Notes: generated from the sequence alone by a model not told the origin. Shown: positions 1 to 10,461, numbered from the stretch's first letter. The stretch is 64,000 nt of DNA from Podocnemis expansa (GCA_007922195.1 ML681989.1:49994180-50058179), one strand, 5' to 3'. Program-made: numbers and translations.

Positions 1-299
1 CACCCCCCTGCTCCTGCTCGCCCCCCCCCCAGCCCCTACAAACTTACCTCGGGGCTGGACTGGAGGGGCAGGGCCCAGCCCTAACTCCTGGGCCAGAGAA
101 GCTCTATGGAGCATGCCCAGATTTTCTGAGCATGCTCCGTTAGAGCTTTTCTGGGCGGGAGTTTTCAAAACTCCCTGCTCCACAGGAGCTCCCTTGAAGC
201 ACTCTGGCTGCCAGCAGTGCGCTGCCGGCTGCCTTCCCTGCACTGGCAGCTGCGGCGGGCTGCGCTGCAGCGCGCCAGTGCAGCTTACAGGGAACATTG
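1..299 (+). mobile_element. hAT-like non-autonomous element, right part only
   Basis: The right end reads CAGCTTACAGGGAACATTG, the same end seen in the complete copies at 8089-8248 and 33544-34049. A near-palindromic GAGCATGCCCAG...CTGAGCATGCTC segment at 111-140 recurs inside the 33.5-kb copy. The left end lies outside the window. The interior is GC-rich with no credible reading frame. Assignment to hAT rests on the 8-bp target duplication of the 33.5-kb relative. Confidence 0.6.
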
Positions 300-439
300 C
301 CAGGCACCTACTGGTACCAACCTCACAAGTGATCCCCGCCACAGGAAGCTGCTTTGCAGGAAGTTTCCTATGGTACCGAAGGGCCCAGGACCACTCCACC
401 ATTGCCCACAACTCCTGATAGGGCTTTAAATCCCAAACC

Positions 440-888
440 ATGGTCCTACAGGGAGGACGCTACAGCCCACTACAACCTCTTTTGCTGCATAAAGGCACAT
501 ACAGCTTTAGAGTTCGAACCATCAGCAGGGATCAAGACCCCCTATTCAATCCAGAGTTAACATCTTCCCCAGACGTGATAATGGTATTGTTGCACCCTAG
601 TTTGCACAACCTCACTGGGGTACGCTGGCAGATTCCCACTGTGATTCCTCCGGTCTTGGATATAGTGGGCCATAAATATCAGGTCCCACTGGAGGACATT
701 CCCTTTTTGGTTGACCACCCAGTACCAAGATCCTGGGTGATGGAAGCTGGCTTGGGACACAAAAGCCAACCTTCCCAAAATCCCTTGCCAAGACCCAGGG
801 AGGCGAGAGGGCTGGACCTTATGGGACAGAAGGTGAACTCAACCTCTGCCTTCCACCTCTGCACTGTGAGCCACCAACCACTGGTGGG
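440..888 (+). pseudogene. DIRS-type retrotransposon gag remnant, N-terminal part (LAP2-alpha-like)
   Basis: The frame starting at 440 contains a stretch at about residues 48-100 that resembles the conserved block of vertebrate DIRS gag proteins and the related LAP2-alpha C-terminal region: a WQ(I/T)P motif followed by IPP, then a (Y/F)xVP...DHPxPxSWVM-like block. Further on, REARGLDLMGQKV matches the family's 'KxLDxxGRKV' motif. The frame runs without a stop to 888, where a hAT element interrupts it. DIRS gag forms the particle core. Here it is an inactive relic. Family assignment is from remembered motif patterns and needs a search. Confidence 0.6.
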
Positions 889-1392
889 CAGTGGCATCGC
901 TGGCGTTGGGCACCCTGAGGCATGTGCCCCAAGTCCCAATGCCAGTGCCCCAGATCTCTGGCCCAATTGGGCCAGAGATCTGGGGCCTGATCCCCAGCCG
1001 GCCGGGGCAGCCCTGTCCGTGGCCAGGGATCGGGGGCCTGGCTGGCCGCCGGGCAGGCCCCACCCCTGGCCAGGGATAGGGCCAGGGGGATGTGGTGCCA
1101 CTGTGGGCAGCTAGATCCCCGCTGGAGATCGGGGGCCTGGCCACCGGCAGCCACGGTAGACCCGTCCCTGGACAGAGATCCAGGGCTGCATATGCAGGCC
1201 CGGCCTCCAGCAGCCGCTTCTGGGCAGGCCACGCCACACCGCGCCATGGCCTAGCTGCCCGCGGCGGCGCAGCCTCCCCCTGGCCCTATCCCTGGCCAGG
1301 GCATGGTCTTCCAGCTGGGGGTGTGGCCTTCTGGCTGGGGGCGGGGGCTGGGCCCGTGCCCCGGGTCCCTCCCCACCCCAGCGACGCCCCTG
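889..1392. mobile_element. hAT-like element inserted in the DIRS gag
   Basis: The insert begins CAGTGGCATCGCTGG and ends CCAGCGACGCCCCTG, which are imperfect terminal inverted repeats of about 15 bp. It is flanked by perfect 8-bp direct repeats CTGGTGGG at 881-888 and 1393-1400, the size expected for hAT. The 504-bp interior is very GC-rich, full of GGCCAGGGAT-type repeats, and includes a 40-bp perfect palindrome at 947-986. There is no transposase, so it is non-autonomous. Confidence 0.8.
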
Positions 1393-1830
1393 CTGGTGGG
1401 ATGATACAGTTTAGATATCTGGGAGCCCATGAAGAGATTCCAGAATCTCCTCCCCCAGGAGCACAGGGAGGACTATGACTCCTTCATAGAGGAGGGCACA
1501 CTGGCATCCCGGGACGCACGCTTAGTGGCGTGGGATGCCTCAGATATGGCGTGCCATAGTATAGCCTTGGCTGTCATTTTGAGGTGCGCAGCATGGCTGC
1601 AGGAAGCAGGCCTGCTTCAGGACATGCAGCAGGCTATCCAAGACCTCCCTTTCGAGGAATGGTCTTTGTTTGTAGAGACAACAGACCACCTAGTGCGCAG
1701 CATGAGGGACCCCAGATCAACCCTTAGATCACTAGGCATGCTCCCCCACAGGTGCCCAGTCTCTCCACTCACCCTTGCTGGCAGCAAGAGTGCCAATGGC
1801 AGAGGCACCAAACAGGACCTCCCCCACTAA
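1393..1830 (+). pseudogene. DIRS-type retrotransposon gag remnant, C-terminal part
   Basis: The codons at 1393-1400 repeat the LVG codons that end the upstream half, so the reading register is preserved across the hAT insertion. A TGA lies at 1402-1404, where the frame would otherwise continue. From 1429 the open frame gives 133 codons with recognisable family features: a DASDMACHSIA block, AVILRCAAWLQ, then IQDLPFEE and DPRSTLRSLGM. These resemble the conserved C-terminal half of DIRS gag and LAP2-alpha. The frame ends at 1830, shorter than an intact gag. Confidence 0.68.
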
Positions 1831-4122
1831 GCGAGAGGCAGAATCAGCCCTCCAGAGCCTCAAGATCTCCTTCTCCACCTGTGGCTTCTCATTAAATTAC
1901 TGTGGCCCTCACCAGAGAGGCCCCTACTGTTATGCTACCCCCCTCACATTTCACCTCCACTTCTCCCTCAGCACCTCAGAAATCAGCGGCAGAGGGCCTA
2001 GAAGGGACCTCATCTGCAGCTAGAAGGCAGGGGGAGCACTATGCTCAGAGGGAAGGACAACCTGGCTCACAGGGCAGTGGAAGTACACCACTCTATCCCT
2101 CCATGCACCAGGGCTCCACCTCAATTTTCATTCTCCCCACTGCTACCAGTCCCAGGCCTGCAGGCCTGACTCCTGGCATCTGATTCAAATTGCACCGTCC
2201 TTCTCTCTTGGGGCCCTATACATCCCCTAACTTGATACTTTTAGGGCTGCTGGTTCAACATTCTTCATGCTAAAGCCCAAGAGGTATGAATGCACTCAAA
2301 GTTTTTGCTTTGGCATTCTATTCACCCACTCCAGAACAGATACACACTTAGCGACTTGGACTTCAGACAGTTACTGCAATCCTCCCACTTAGGCTCTCCA
2401 CCATTCACGCTAGAGCCTGAGTCAGCTTAGATGCATTCTGGAGTCCCACTTTCACTTAATATTTAGCTGTCCAAACGTGTTCCTAGATGCAGGACCTAGC
2501 ATTCACTTGGTTCACTGCAGTCCTGATTTTCACCCACAACAGAACTAGATCTCCAATAACCCCACATTGCTGGACAAGGGAGTAGACCTCCAACACACCC
2601 CAGCCCTGCAATTTGAGACCCCGGGGTCTCAGCATCTGGACTTCTTGATGCATGCAAGCGAACGGGGCAAGAAAAACCTCTTAGTCATTTCTATGGACTG
2701 ACTGAATTGCTCTGCCCCCGTGCTGCCCCGGGCGGTACCCATACGTCGTGTGGGTGTGGAGAAAATCCTCCTCCCACCCACAAAGGGGACAAGGGACTAG
2801 CTTAACGCTTCCTTACTATGCCACATAAAACTCTTAACAGTGGGGAGCAGGGAACATGGGCCACTAACATTAGTCTCATTTGGTCCCATAGGAATGCCCT
2901 CCCATGGCTCTCTCTCTCTCTCTCTTCCCTCCCCACCCCCTCCCCCTCCCCCTCCCGTCATCTCAGATTCCACCTACAGACCTCTCAGGGTTCCTTGACC
3001 CTTTCATAGGCCTGTGCTGGGATGACCCTTCGATTCTATTAGCAACACTGTACCACATTAAGTGCTTACCCCTCCAGGGCAGCCTGCATTAGGGCCTCAG
3101 CTCTCTGAGGGGGAAATCGGCCACCATCACCAAGGTGCTAAGAAACAATAGGTCTATCCCTCTCCTTCCTCACTAGAGGTGTCCCTGGTTCCCCATAAGA
3201 GAACAAGCGGCTACCAGGACCTTGAAGGAGGTCTTTCACTCAAAGCTGTGGGGCATCTGCATCTTTAAGGGCAGCCTATATGAGGGACCCTTCTGTATTC
3301 AATGTATCCTAATTCCCATACCTGTTGGACTAACACATCACAGGGAGGTATCTACCGCTGAGGTGAAGTGGACAATGTGCCGCGTCATTCACTTGTAGGC
3401 AAGTTTCCCACCCTCTTCATGGACAAGGGCCTAAATTTTTCAGGGCAGTAACCCTACCCCCCCACAGTCCTTGTGAAGGTAGGACCCTCAATGGTTCTTG
3501 CTTTTCCCCCACACACTTGGTTTTCAGAAAGATGACAAAACGTGCCTGTGCTTCTGACCAAGGGGGAATAAAGCACATACACCATTGGTACATCCAATGG
3601 GAAACCCCCACCACCGTACTAGAGGGCACACTCATAGGGGATGAGCAGCATAAGGGAAGAGCCCCAGTGTTCCCACACGCGAGGCTTTGAGAGGCTATCT
3701 GGTTCACCCAAGTGTCCAAACCTTACTCAGGTACAGGACAACTACATAGTTCCCGGGTCACATCCCCTTGAGACCCACAGGCAGTCTGCAGTTTTATTAT
3801 GAAGGGCCGCTGGAGAACTTTCATACCCTGCGCACTTGCCACAGAGGTCAGGAGGGACTCTTATTAGTGTAGCACTTCATCCCTCTTCAACCCTCGCTAC
3901 CCAATCTTGCTAATGTCTGTTCAATGGGGCAAGTGGACCCCGGAGAATGAGGCCATTTGGCCCTCTAATCGCTAGCAACTGACTAGACCGAAGACAAACA
4001 CCCTTATTCTCTTTTTCCTTACTATCTCAGGTCTTAATTCCTTCCCATTCCTGAAGGGACTTTTTCTTAGGTCCCTGCTGAAGGAGTTTCTGAAATAAGG
4101 AATTCCCTCTTCATTTCCAAAC
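1831..4122 (+). pseudogene. Decayed DIRS internal region (expected RT/RNase H interval)
   Basis: This lies between the gag remnant and a tyrosine-recombinase-like fragment, where a DIRS element carries reverse transcriptase and RNase H. I see no open frame over 100 codons and could not find clear catalytic motifs. The assignment is positional only. It contains a CT run at 2906-2926 and a CCCCCT-rich stretch at 2931-2956. Confidence 0.35.
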
Positions 4123-4404
4123 ATGGCTATAGGCCATACACTCAAGGTTTTTCCCCTTGCTAAATCGTTGAAAGGCCCTCAACGGCCCACTACCCTTGGG
4201 ACAATCTACCTTCCCTGGAAAGGGTTGACACTGGGCCTATCTCAACAGCATCTAAACAGGGCTATACTTAGAGGTCATGGACCCCAAACAGGTGACCTGG
4301 TGAGTCTGTCTTACGGTTCCTTTCCCACCTCGCCAAAAGGACCCAGAAGGCATACCCGCTGCTGGGACCTAAGGTGTGCCGTTACTAGCTTACCTTCTGC
4401 TTGA
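4123..4404 (+). pseudogene. Possible tyrosine recombinase fragment of the DIRS element
   Basis: A 93-codon frame contains LAKSLKG followed, after about 60 residues, by an RCWDLRCAVTSL block. This resembles the 'P-P-W-D-L..VL..L' segment common in DIRS tyrosine recombinases. The catalytic R-H-R-Y residues cannot be placed. The position 3' of gag fits the DIRS order. It is a short, decayed fragment. Confidence 0.4.
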
Positions 4405-4945
4405 TTACCTAATGCCCTTCACAAGGGGACCCTCATCAAGTTTGGACTACGTCTGCTAGGAGAGGATTGCCCACAAATACCCTCCTTGTTGCGCTATTAG
4501 TACGTTGAACTGTTAAACCAGCCTAGACACTCACACATTGAAGTGTCAAAACCCCACTAATGTGGAGAGGGTGGGTCTTATCCTTACCTTTATCTCCTGG
4601 GGCGTGAGACTCAATCATTTCACTGTGGGTAGAACAAGTGTGAAACTTCCTTTGTTTCTTGATTGTTTTAGCCACAATCAAATTGAGGGCGTCCAAAGTG
4701 ATTTAGGATGGCCCAGTACTAATACTTTTAGCCTCCAAGGCAAGGTGACCGCAATCTTTCAGTGGTTCCCTCCTACAGTGTTTGCATAGAACAAATCGAA
4801 GGTTACAGTACATCCCCTCTAGGAAGGCTGGAAAGCCTACTATTCCAGCATCCCTCTATGCCTTGGGTTTGCCTTTATGGGCTCGCCGTGCTGAAGGCGG
4901 GAAAAACCCAGCTCCACCCACGATCCATAATATGGCTAGCCATCA
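4405..4945 (+). pseudogene. Decayed 3' part of the DIRS-like element
   Basis: This connects the recombinase-like fragment with the inverted-repeat end at 4946-5045. Short frames only. Nothing further is recognisable. Confidence 0.3.
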
Positions 4946-5045
4946 CCTAATACTGAATGATGTGAGCAGCACTTGAAGAAAAACGATGGATTACTTACCA
5001 GTAACTGTCCTTCTTTGGGATAAGCTGCTCTCATACATTCAGGAC
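4946..5045. repeat. Inverted-repeat end of a DIRS-like element
   Basis: The segment holds two head-to-head arms: a forward arm (CACCTAATACTGAATG... at 4946-4981) and an inverted arm with ATTACTTACCAGTAACTGTC at 4990-5009 ending in ACATTCAGGA. A further copy in the forward orientation lies at 5761-5822. The TTACTTACC(G)GTAACTG pattern is common at ends of turtle DIRS-like repeats, which is family knowledge, not shown here. Confidence 0.45.
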
Positions 5046-5117
5046 CCTTCCATTGTCTCTGCTGTTTGGAGTTGGTGACTAGAAGGGACTGACGAGGATC
5101 AGGGTCAGGGCCATATA

Positions 5118-5754
5118 TAGAATCACCATAGAATCATAGGGTTAGAAGGGACCTCATGAGGTCATCTAGTCCAACCCCCTGCCAAAAAAGCAGGACCACT
5201 CTCACTAAATTATCCCAGCCAGGTTTTTGTCTGACCAAGCCTTAAATATCTCCAAAGATAGAGATTCCACCACTTCCCTTGATAGTCCATTCCAATGTTT
5301 CACCACTCTTCTAGTAAGAAAGTTTTTCCTAATATCCAGCCTGGACCGCCCCAGCTGCAACTTGAAATCTTTGCTCCTTGTTCTGTCCTCTGTTACTACT
5401 GAGCACAGCTGAGCTCTGTCCTCCTTGGAGCATCCCTTCAAGTAGTTGAAGGTTGCTATCAAATGCCCCCTCAGTCTTCTCTTGTGCAGGCTAAATAAGC
5501 CTAGTTCCTTCAGTCTTTCTTCATAGAGGCTCCAGCCCCTTGATCATTTTTGTTGCCCTCCTCTGGACTCTTTCTACTTTGTCCATGACTTTTTTGTAGT
5601 GTGGAGCCCAAAACTGGACACAGTACTCCAGATGCAGCCTCACCAGTGCTGAATAGAGGGGAACAATCACATCCCTCAGGACTTGCCAGAGGGGCGTTGG
5701 CCTGCTCTGACAGGCTAAGGCTAGAAAGTTTCCAACAATCATGCGCTGCAGCAT
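5118..5754 (-). mobile_element. CR1 LINE, 5'-truncated copy
   Basis: Read on the minus strand, this copy ends with the CR1 3' tail (CCTATGATTCTATGG). Two remnant frames carry CR1 ORF2 C-terminal sequence: 5521-5754 has [17 protein letters not shown] followed by [15 protein letters not shown], and 5205-5462 has [20 protein letters not shown] followed by [13 protein letters not shown]. They are split by a frame disruption. The copy lacks the endonuclease and the catalytic part of the reverse transcriptase, as expected for a 5'-truncated LINE. Confidence 0.9.
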
Positions 5755-5760
5755 GTAGAC

Positions 5761-5822
5761 ACCTAATACTGAATGTATGCGAGCAGTCTATCTTGAAGAA
5801 GGACAGTTCCTGGTAAGTAACC
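5761..5822. repeat. Second DIRS-like terminal repeat fragment
   Basis: It starts ACCTAATACTGAATGTATG and ends GACAGTTCCTGGTAAGTAAC, matching the arm at 4946-4981 directly and the arm at 4990-5045 in inverted orientation. Together with that segment it brackets the CR1 copy. Confidence 0.45.
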
Positions 5823-5914
5823 CACCATTTCCTGCTTTCTGTGCTGGTGACAGAATGAGAAATAGCTCAGCTATTGCTGACACACGTTAGAAGAGCCATT
5901 CAGTTCTAAAGCTA

Positions 5915-6190
5915 TGTACACACTAGAAAGTTTTGCCATTAAACAGCCACCACTATCATTAAATCACTGTTTTGTGTTCACACTGCCTCCTGTCAGTGGA
6001 TCGCATTGACGCTGTCCGCTCTGTCGTTGACAAAGCGAGCAGTGCATTGTGGGTATCCATCCCATTGTGTAACTTCATGTGGTGTACTTTGGGAAGGGTT
6101 TGCAGTGCCTCATGGAACAGACACAATGTCAGGTGATTAAAATTCCCTACTTGATTGACAGCTGCTTTTAAAGTGTTTTGTCAGCAAAAC
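5915..6190. mobile_element. MITE-like repeat with (T)GTACACACTAGAAAGTTTTG end
   Basis: The left segment GTACACACTAGAAAGTTTTG is matched in inverted orientation by AAAACTTTCCAGGGTGTACA near 11125. Both copies contain variants of a TTTGTC-GACAAA palindrome. GCATTGTGGGTA occurs both here and in the element at 11948. No coding capacity. Confidence 0.4.
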
Positions 6191-6325
6191 TGAGACTGCC
6201 GAAGACAGACACAAGAAGCTCACAGAAGAAGAGTGGGAGGTGTTAGTGAGGGAGTGAGTAGATGAATGAATGAATGAGTGTGCATGTGTGATGCACACAT
6301 GCAGAGCGAGCCAGACAAACAGCTC

Positions 6326-6833
6326 TGGTCACCTCTTTGATCTCAGCTACCTGCTGTCTGCCTCTGCTCTTCCCTTTCAAAGTTCCAGAATGGTTTCAAA
6401 ACAAACAAGGAAGTTTCAAGTATCTCATGCCACTGTGGAGAAATCACTTCATAACACGACAACCGCAATCCTGCCTGGCTGCTTTAAACTATAGGACAGT
6501 GTGCAATACTCCTGTAAGTTCAGCCAGAAGGTGCTGGAAGCAACCCATCAGGTGCCAAGGTTGAAGCTGCTACACAGACAAGGAGTCTGGGGTTCCCGCA
6601 CCTCCCTGCTCTGCATGGCACATAAAGAGTTTACACACTCCTCTGCAGTTTAAACTATTGGTAGAGGCTAAGCAGGCAGGCAGGATTGCTGTTACGGTGC
6701 TGCAAAGTGACTTCTCGATGGTGGCGTGACTTACTTGAAACCTCCCTTGTTTGTTTTGAAAACACTGGAGGCTTTGAAAGGGGGCGGGGGGGAGGCAGAC
6801 ACCTGCAGGCAGTGGAGTGCAAAGAGGTGACTA
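6326..6833. repeat. Foldback repeat with about 170-bp arms
   Basis: Arm one (6326-6490) and arm two (6646-6833) are reverse complements with scattered mismatches. Both carry TTGTTTGTTTTGAAA, CAGGCAGGATTGC and CACCTCTTTG blocks in mirror order. The 155-bp spacer is unrelated. A transcript would form a long hairpin. Confidence 0.7.
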
Positions 6834-6890
6834 GAGTGGCACTTGAAAGCATGCTGAGATAATATACCTCCTGCTTTTAAGGATATAACC

Positions 6891-7340
6891 CAGGCATGGC
6901 CAAACTGTGGCTCACAAGCCTCATGTGGCTCTTCAAAGAAAAAGTGCGGCTTGTGAGCAGGGAGCTGCTTCAGGCTGGGGGAGTTAAAAATCTCTGCCTG
7001 TCGGCCAGCTCTGCAGCCAGCAGCTCCGAGGAGGGATAGGGAGGAAGAACAAGCCAGCAGTGCTGAGCTCAGTGGAGGGGTGGGGACTAGGGAGGAGGAA
7101 GCATGGAGCAGCAGCCGACAGCTCAGGTTGGGGGGGACATGGAGGAGCAAGCACCAGTAGGTAGCTTGGAGAAGCGCTAGAGGAAGAGGGAGCAGCAGCC
7201 GTGGCTCAGAGAACGGACGGAGAGGAGGAAGGAGCTGGCAGCTCAGGGAAGTGTTTTAGGGGGGATCTAAGGTCAGAAAGGAACTTCAGGGAATGGAGGC
7301 AATGAGGAAAGTGACTGAGGGGATCAGGGAGGCAACAAGC
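6891..7340. mobile_element. hAT-like repeat beginning CAGGCATGGCCAAACTGTGG
   Basis: The start CAGGCATGGCCAAACT is matched in inverted form by AGTTTGGCCACTCCTG at 10942-10957, so the two could be the ends of one element enlarged by later insertions. ATAACC sits beside both ends, but a clean 8-bp duplication is not evident. The sequence after the end is purine-rich with no frame of interest. Confidence 0.45.
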
Positions 7341-7731
7341 TGTAAACAACTTAAAGATTAACAAATTATTCTTAGTTTATTTTCTATTCCATAGATTTCA
7401 GTGTGGATTTTATTTTGCTTTGTTTTAATTATCTTTGTGTACTTTGTATTTTTTTCTTTTCTTTTCTTTATTTTCTGGTTGGTTTGGGTGGGTTTGTTTA
7501 TTTGTTTGTTTTGTATTAACCTTATACCACATGCCATGGCAGTCTCAGTCCTGTCCACAACACTTTACAAGTTTAGGGGCACCTCATGCACTCCTTTTGC
7601 AAGTATGGTAGTCAGGAAAACACATTAAAGAGTTTTCCACTGTAGCAGAGGGAGATGGAATAAGACAATGAAGAATCCTATTCCTTCTTGCCAACTCTAC
7701 AGAAACCTTGGACTGAGCTCTGGACAGTTAA
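7341..7731. other. AT-rich stretch without genes
   Basis: T-rich low-complexity DNA at 7400-7530 (TTTTCTTTTCTTT and TTTGTTTG runs). The short frames here are composition artefacts. Confidence 0.6.
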
Positions 7732-7893
7732 ACAAGGAATTTTGTGGAACTTTTAAAGACTAACACATTTATTTATCACATTTCTCCCATGAAAGCTCAT
7801 GCGATAAATAAATGTGTTAGTCTTTAAAAGTGCTGCAGAACTCCTTGTTCATTTTGCTGAACTAGACTAAGATGGCTACCTCTTTGGAACTAT
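7732..7893. mobile_element. 3'-anchored retroposon, head-to-head inverted copy
   Basis: A minus-oriented partial unit (to about 7780) abuts a plus-oriented unit that contains CATGAAAGCTCATGC, TGTTAGTCTTTAAAAGTGC and the 3' terminus GAACTAGACTAAGATGGCTA. Likely target duplications are GGACAGTTAA at 7722-7731 and GAACAGTTGA at 7894-7903 (8 of 10 identical). No coding sequence. Confidence 0.65.
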
Positions 7894-8088
7894 GAACAGT
7901 TGAGGCTTTTCAGAGACCCTGAGGAATTGGGACTATGGATGAGCTGTTTTGCATATCATCCTCCCCCTTCAGAATTATTTTATGCAGAATCCTATTCCAC
8001 AAAAACAAGCCTGTTTTGAAAGTGTGGGACCATGTATGGAGTAGGAAAGTGTTTCCCAGGACAGTTGAGTTGTCATGGGAGACAGGAG

Positions 8089-8248
8089 CAATGTTCCTTC
8101 TAAGCTGATGATGCAGCTGAGCCAGTCATGGATGCACTTGGGGAGCTGATGAGCAGGGGCCCAGCACTGGGTCAGGGAACCGGGACAGAACTTGCTCAGC
8201 TGCATCCAAAAGTTGCTAAGCTGCATCATCAGCTTAGAGGGAACATTC
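8089..8248. mobile_element. Short hAT-like MITE with about 32-bp inverted ends
   Basis: The ends CAATGTTCCTTCTAAGCTGA and the reverse complement of TCAGCTTAGAGGGAACATTC are nearly identical, and the match continues through GATGCAGCT. It is 160 bp long and belongs to the same family as 1-299 and 33544-34049. A clear target duplication is not visible. Confidence 0.7.
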
Positions 8249-8254
8249 CAAGGA

Positions 8255-8515
8255 AGGGCAGCATGGTGGGCATCAGGGGGAGCAGCAAGCAGTGGTCGGG
8301 GACAGCAGAGAAGCAGCAGCATGGTAAGAGACGGCAGGGAAGCAGCAGCATGGTTGGGGACGAGGGGCAAGAAGTGCGGCATGGTTGGGGACGGGGCAGG
8401 GAGAAGCGCGGCATGGTCAGGGAGAGCAGAGAAGCAGCTGTGTGATAAGAAATGGCAGGGATGCGGCAACGGAGGGGGAGGAAGCGCAGCATGGTCAGGG
8501 AAGCGGCGGCATGTT
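8255..8515. repeat. Minisatellite, about 40-bp G-rich units
   Basis: GCAGCATGGT(T/C)GGGGAC and GGCAGGGA(A/G)GCAGC phrases recur about six times with drift. Apparent open frames across it, on both strands, are products of the repeat. Confidence 0.7.
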
Positions 8516-8890
8516 TAGATTTTCTCATAGACCCTCATGCAGTTTACACGTTGTTAAAATAAAGTCATGTTTTACAAGTCCTCAACATGACGTGCAATAC
8601 TAAGAAACGAAAGTACAAAGGAGAAAAGTTTAAAACTGAATGTAGATTACTTTCAATTTTTAACACAGCTTACTGCTGTGAAGCATTGTATTCCACAATG
8701 AAATTTCTTAAAATATTGTGCAATACTTAGAGATCAGCACCTGTGAGAGATTTTACATACTGCATTGACAAGTTTCTGCCAAGATTTTTAAAATCTTGCC
8801 AATAGGCTTCAGTATTCTACATCCAGTGACAGTTAGGTTTTTACTTGTATAGGACTAGTTTTCATTGTAACCTTAAGTAACTATTAGTAG
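8516..8890. other. AT-rich stretch without recognisable genes
   Basis: No repeat family or reading frame recognised. Confidence 0.5.
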
Positions 8891-9575
8891 TGTAACCCGT
8901 CTGCCAGGGCAGGCTGACAGAACAAGGGCCAGGTTCTATATCTAGGGGTTTCCCAATAATGTAACATCACCAAGTGGCTTGAGCCCCCCCCCCCGATTTC
9001 TGGGGAATCCTGCACTGTTCCCTGGGCACCCCAAAGGAGTAAGGCTTCCCCTCTCGCAAGCATGAGTCTGAGTGTAGTAAACAGAACTTTTAATAGTAGT
9101 AAAATGTAATGTAAAAGGCCAAATAACAGAGATCAGTACTAATCTAGAAAATCAATACAGTGCCAAGTTCCCAACCACCCATACCACATAACAGAACATA
9201 CAAGACTTAATGGCAAAAACCTGCACTGATCTGGGGAATCAGTGCTAATCAGGCTTCCAATGTGATCCCACATATCATATCAGCAAAGGTAAACTCACTA
9301 GCAAAAATCTGCACTGATCTGGAGAATCAGTGCTAACTATACTCCCAACCAACCCTAGGGTACATAGGGAGTGTCTTTCATGCCAGCTGTCTACCTTTGC
9401 TACCCACTGGTCACTTCTTCCATCCAAGAGCACCATCCCTTGGCTCTGCCTGCTGTTTGCCAGCTCCTCCCACTGCTCACTCACACCATCCAGCTCACCG
9501 CTCTCATCATCTACCAGCTCCACCCACCAGTCACTCAGGCCACCCAGCTTGCTACTCTCACTGTCCACTCCATCA
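8891..9575 (-). mobile_element. LTR of an LTR retrotransposon (copy A)
   Basis: On the minus strand it begins near TGATGGAGTGGACAG and ends GGGTTACA, so it has TG...CA boundaries. It aligns along its length with copy B at 53922-54642, including TTAGCACTGATT and TTTTTGCCATTAAG blocks. A purine tract (GGGGAGAAG, minus strand) lies just outside its 5' end at about 9578-9590, as expected for a polypurine tract beside a 3' LTR. The 5' third (9390-9570) contains degenerate internal tandem repeats. Confidence 0.7.
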
Positions 9576-9891
9576 CTGCTTCTCCCCAGTGATTTCAGCT
9601 CAGAGAGGGGGATTTCCCTTCTCTAGTGATTTTAGCTTAGAGAGAGTTTGCCTCTTTCAGTGATTTCAGTTCTTAAACCTCAAGAAGCTGCAAATAACTA
9701 CTTCCATAACAAAGAAGAGACCTTAAAGAAACCTAGCTAGATCTGTCATTTGACAGCAGGGCCATGAGAATGACAAAATGCCACATGCACTGCTCCAGAG
9801 CAAGCTATATAAAACCCCACTCCTGTCTTAAACTTTTCCAGGCAGAAATAGCCAGTGGCCTCTCTTACATGTCTCTTTTTAACTAAGGGTA
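9576..9891 (-). mobile_element. Possible internal remnant of the LTR element
   Basis: It lies upstream of the LTR on the minus strand. At 9586-9672 it has about three copies of a 30-bp unit containing AGTGATTT(C/T)AG. There is no gag or pol frame, so only the extreme 3' internal part may survive. Confidence 0.4.
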
Positions 9892-10061
9892 TAGAATCAT
9901 AGAATCATAGGGCTGGAAGGGACCTCATAGGTCATCTAGCCCAACCCCCTGCCAAAAAAAGCAGGACCACTCCCATTAGATCATCCCAGTCAGGGTTTTG
10001 TCCAGCTGGGCCTCAAACACCTCCAGAGATGGAGATTCCACCACCTCCCTAGGCAGCTTAT
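9892..10061 (-). mobile_element. CR1 LINE 3' end, left of the first gap
   Basis: The minus strand ends with the CR1 tail (CTATGATTCTATGATTCTAT) preceded by GGGTTGGGCTAGATGACC. It reads into the N run at 10062. Confidence 0.9.
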
Positions 10062-10461
10062 NNNNNNNNNNNNNNNNNNNNNNNNNNNNNNNNNNNNNNN
10101 NNNNNNNNNNNNNNNNNNNNNNNNNNNNNNNNNNNNNNNNNNNNNNNNNNNNNNNNNNNNNNNNNNNNNNNNNNNNNNNNNNNNNNNNNNNNNNNNNNNN
10201 NNNNNNNNNNNNNNNNNNNNNNNNNNNNNNNNNNNNNNNNNNNNNNNNNNNNNNNNNNNNNNNNNNNNNNNNNNNNNNNNNNNNNNNNNNNNNNNNNNNN
10301 NNNNNNNNNNNNNNNNNNNNNNNNNNNNNNNNNNNNNNNNNNNNNNNNNNNNNNNNNNNNNNNNNNNNNNNNNNNNNNNNNNNNNNNNNNNNNNNNNNNN
10401 NNNNNNNNNNNNNNNNNNNNNNNNNNNNNNNNNNNNNNNNNNNNNNNNNNNNNNNNNNNNN
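10062..10461. other. Assembly gap, exactly 400 N
   Basis: Undetermined bases. The gap is flanked on both sides by parts of a minus-strand CR1, so it lies inside that element. The length is identical to the other two N runs, which suggests a placeholder. Confidence 0.95.

Noticed and set aside
113..418. 101-codon cysteine-rich frame near the left edge
   Set aside because: It crosses the terminus of a hAT-like repeat at 299 and has no family features.
440..1114. 224-codon frame as one continuous protein
   Set aside because: Only the part to 888 is gag-like; the rest is read-through into an inserted GC-rich hAT element.
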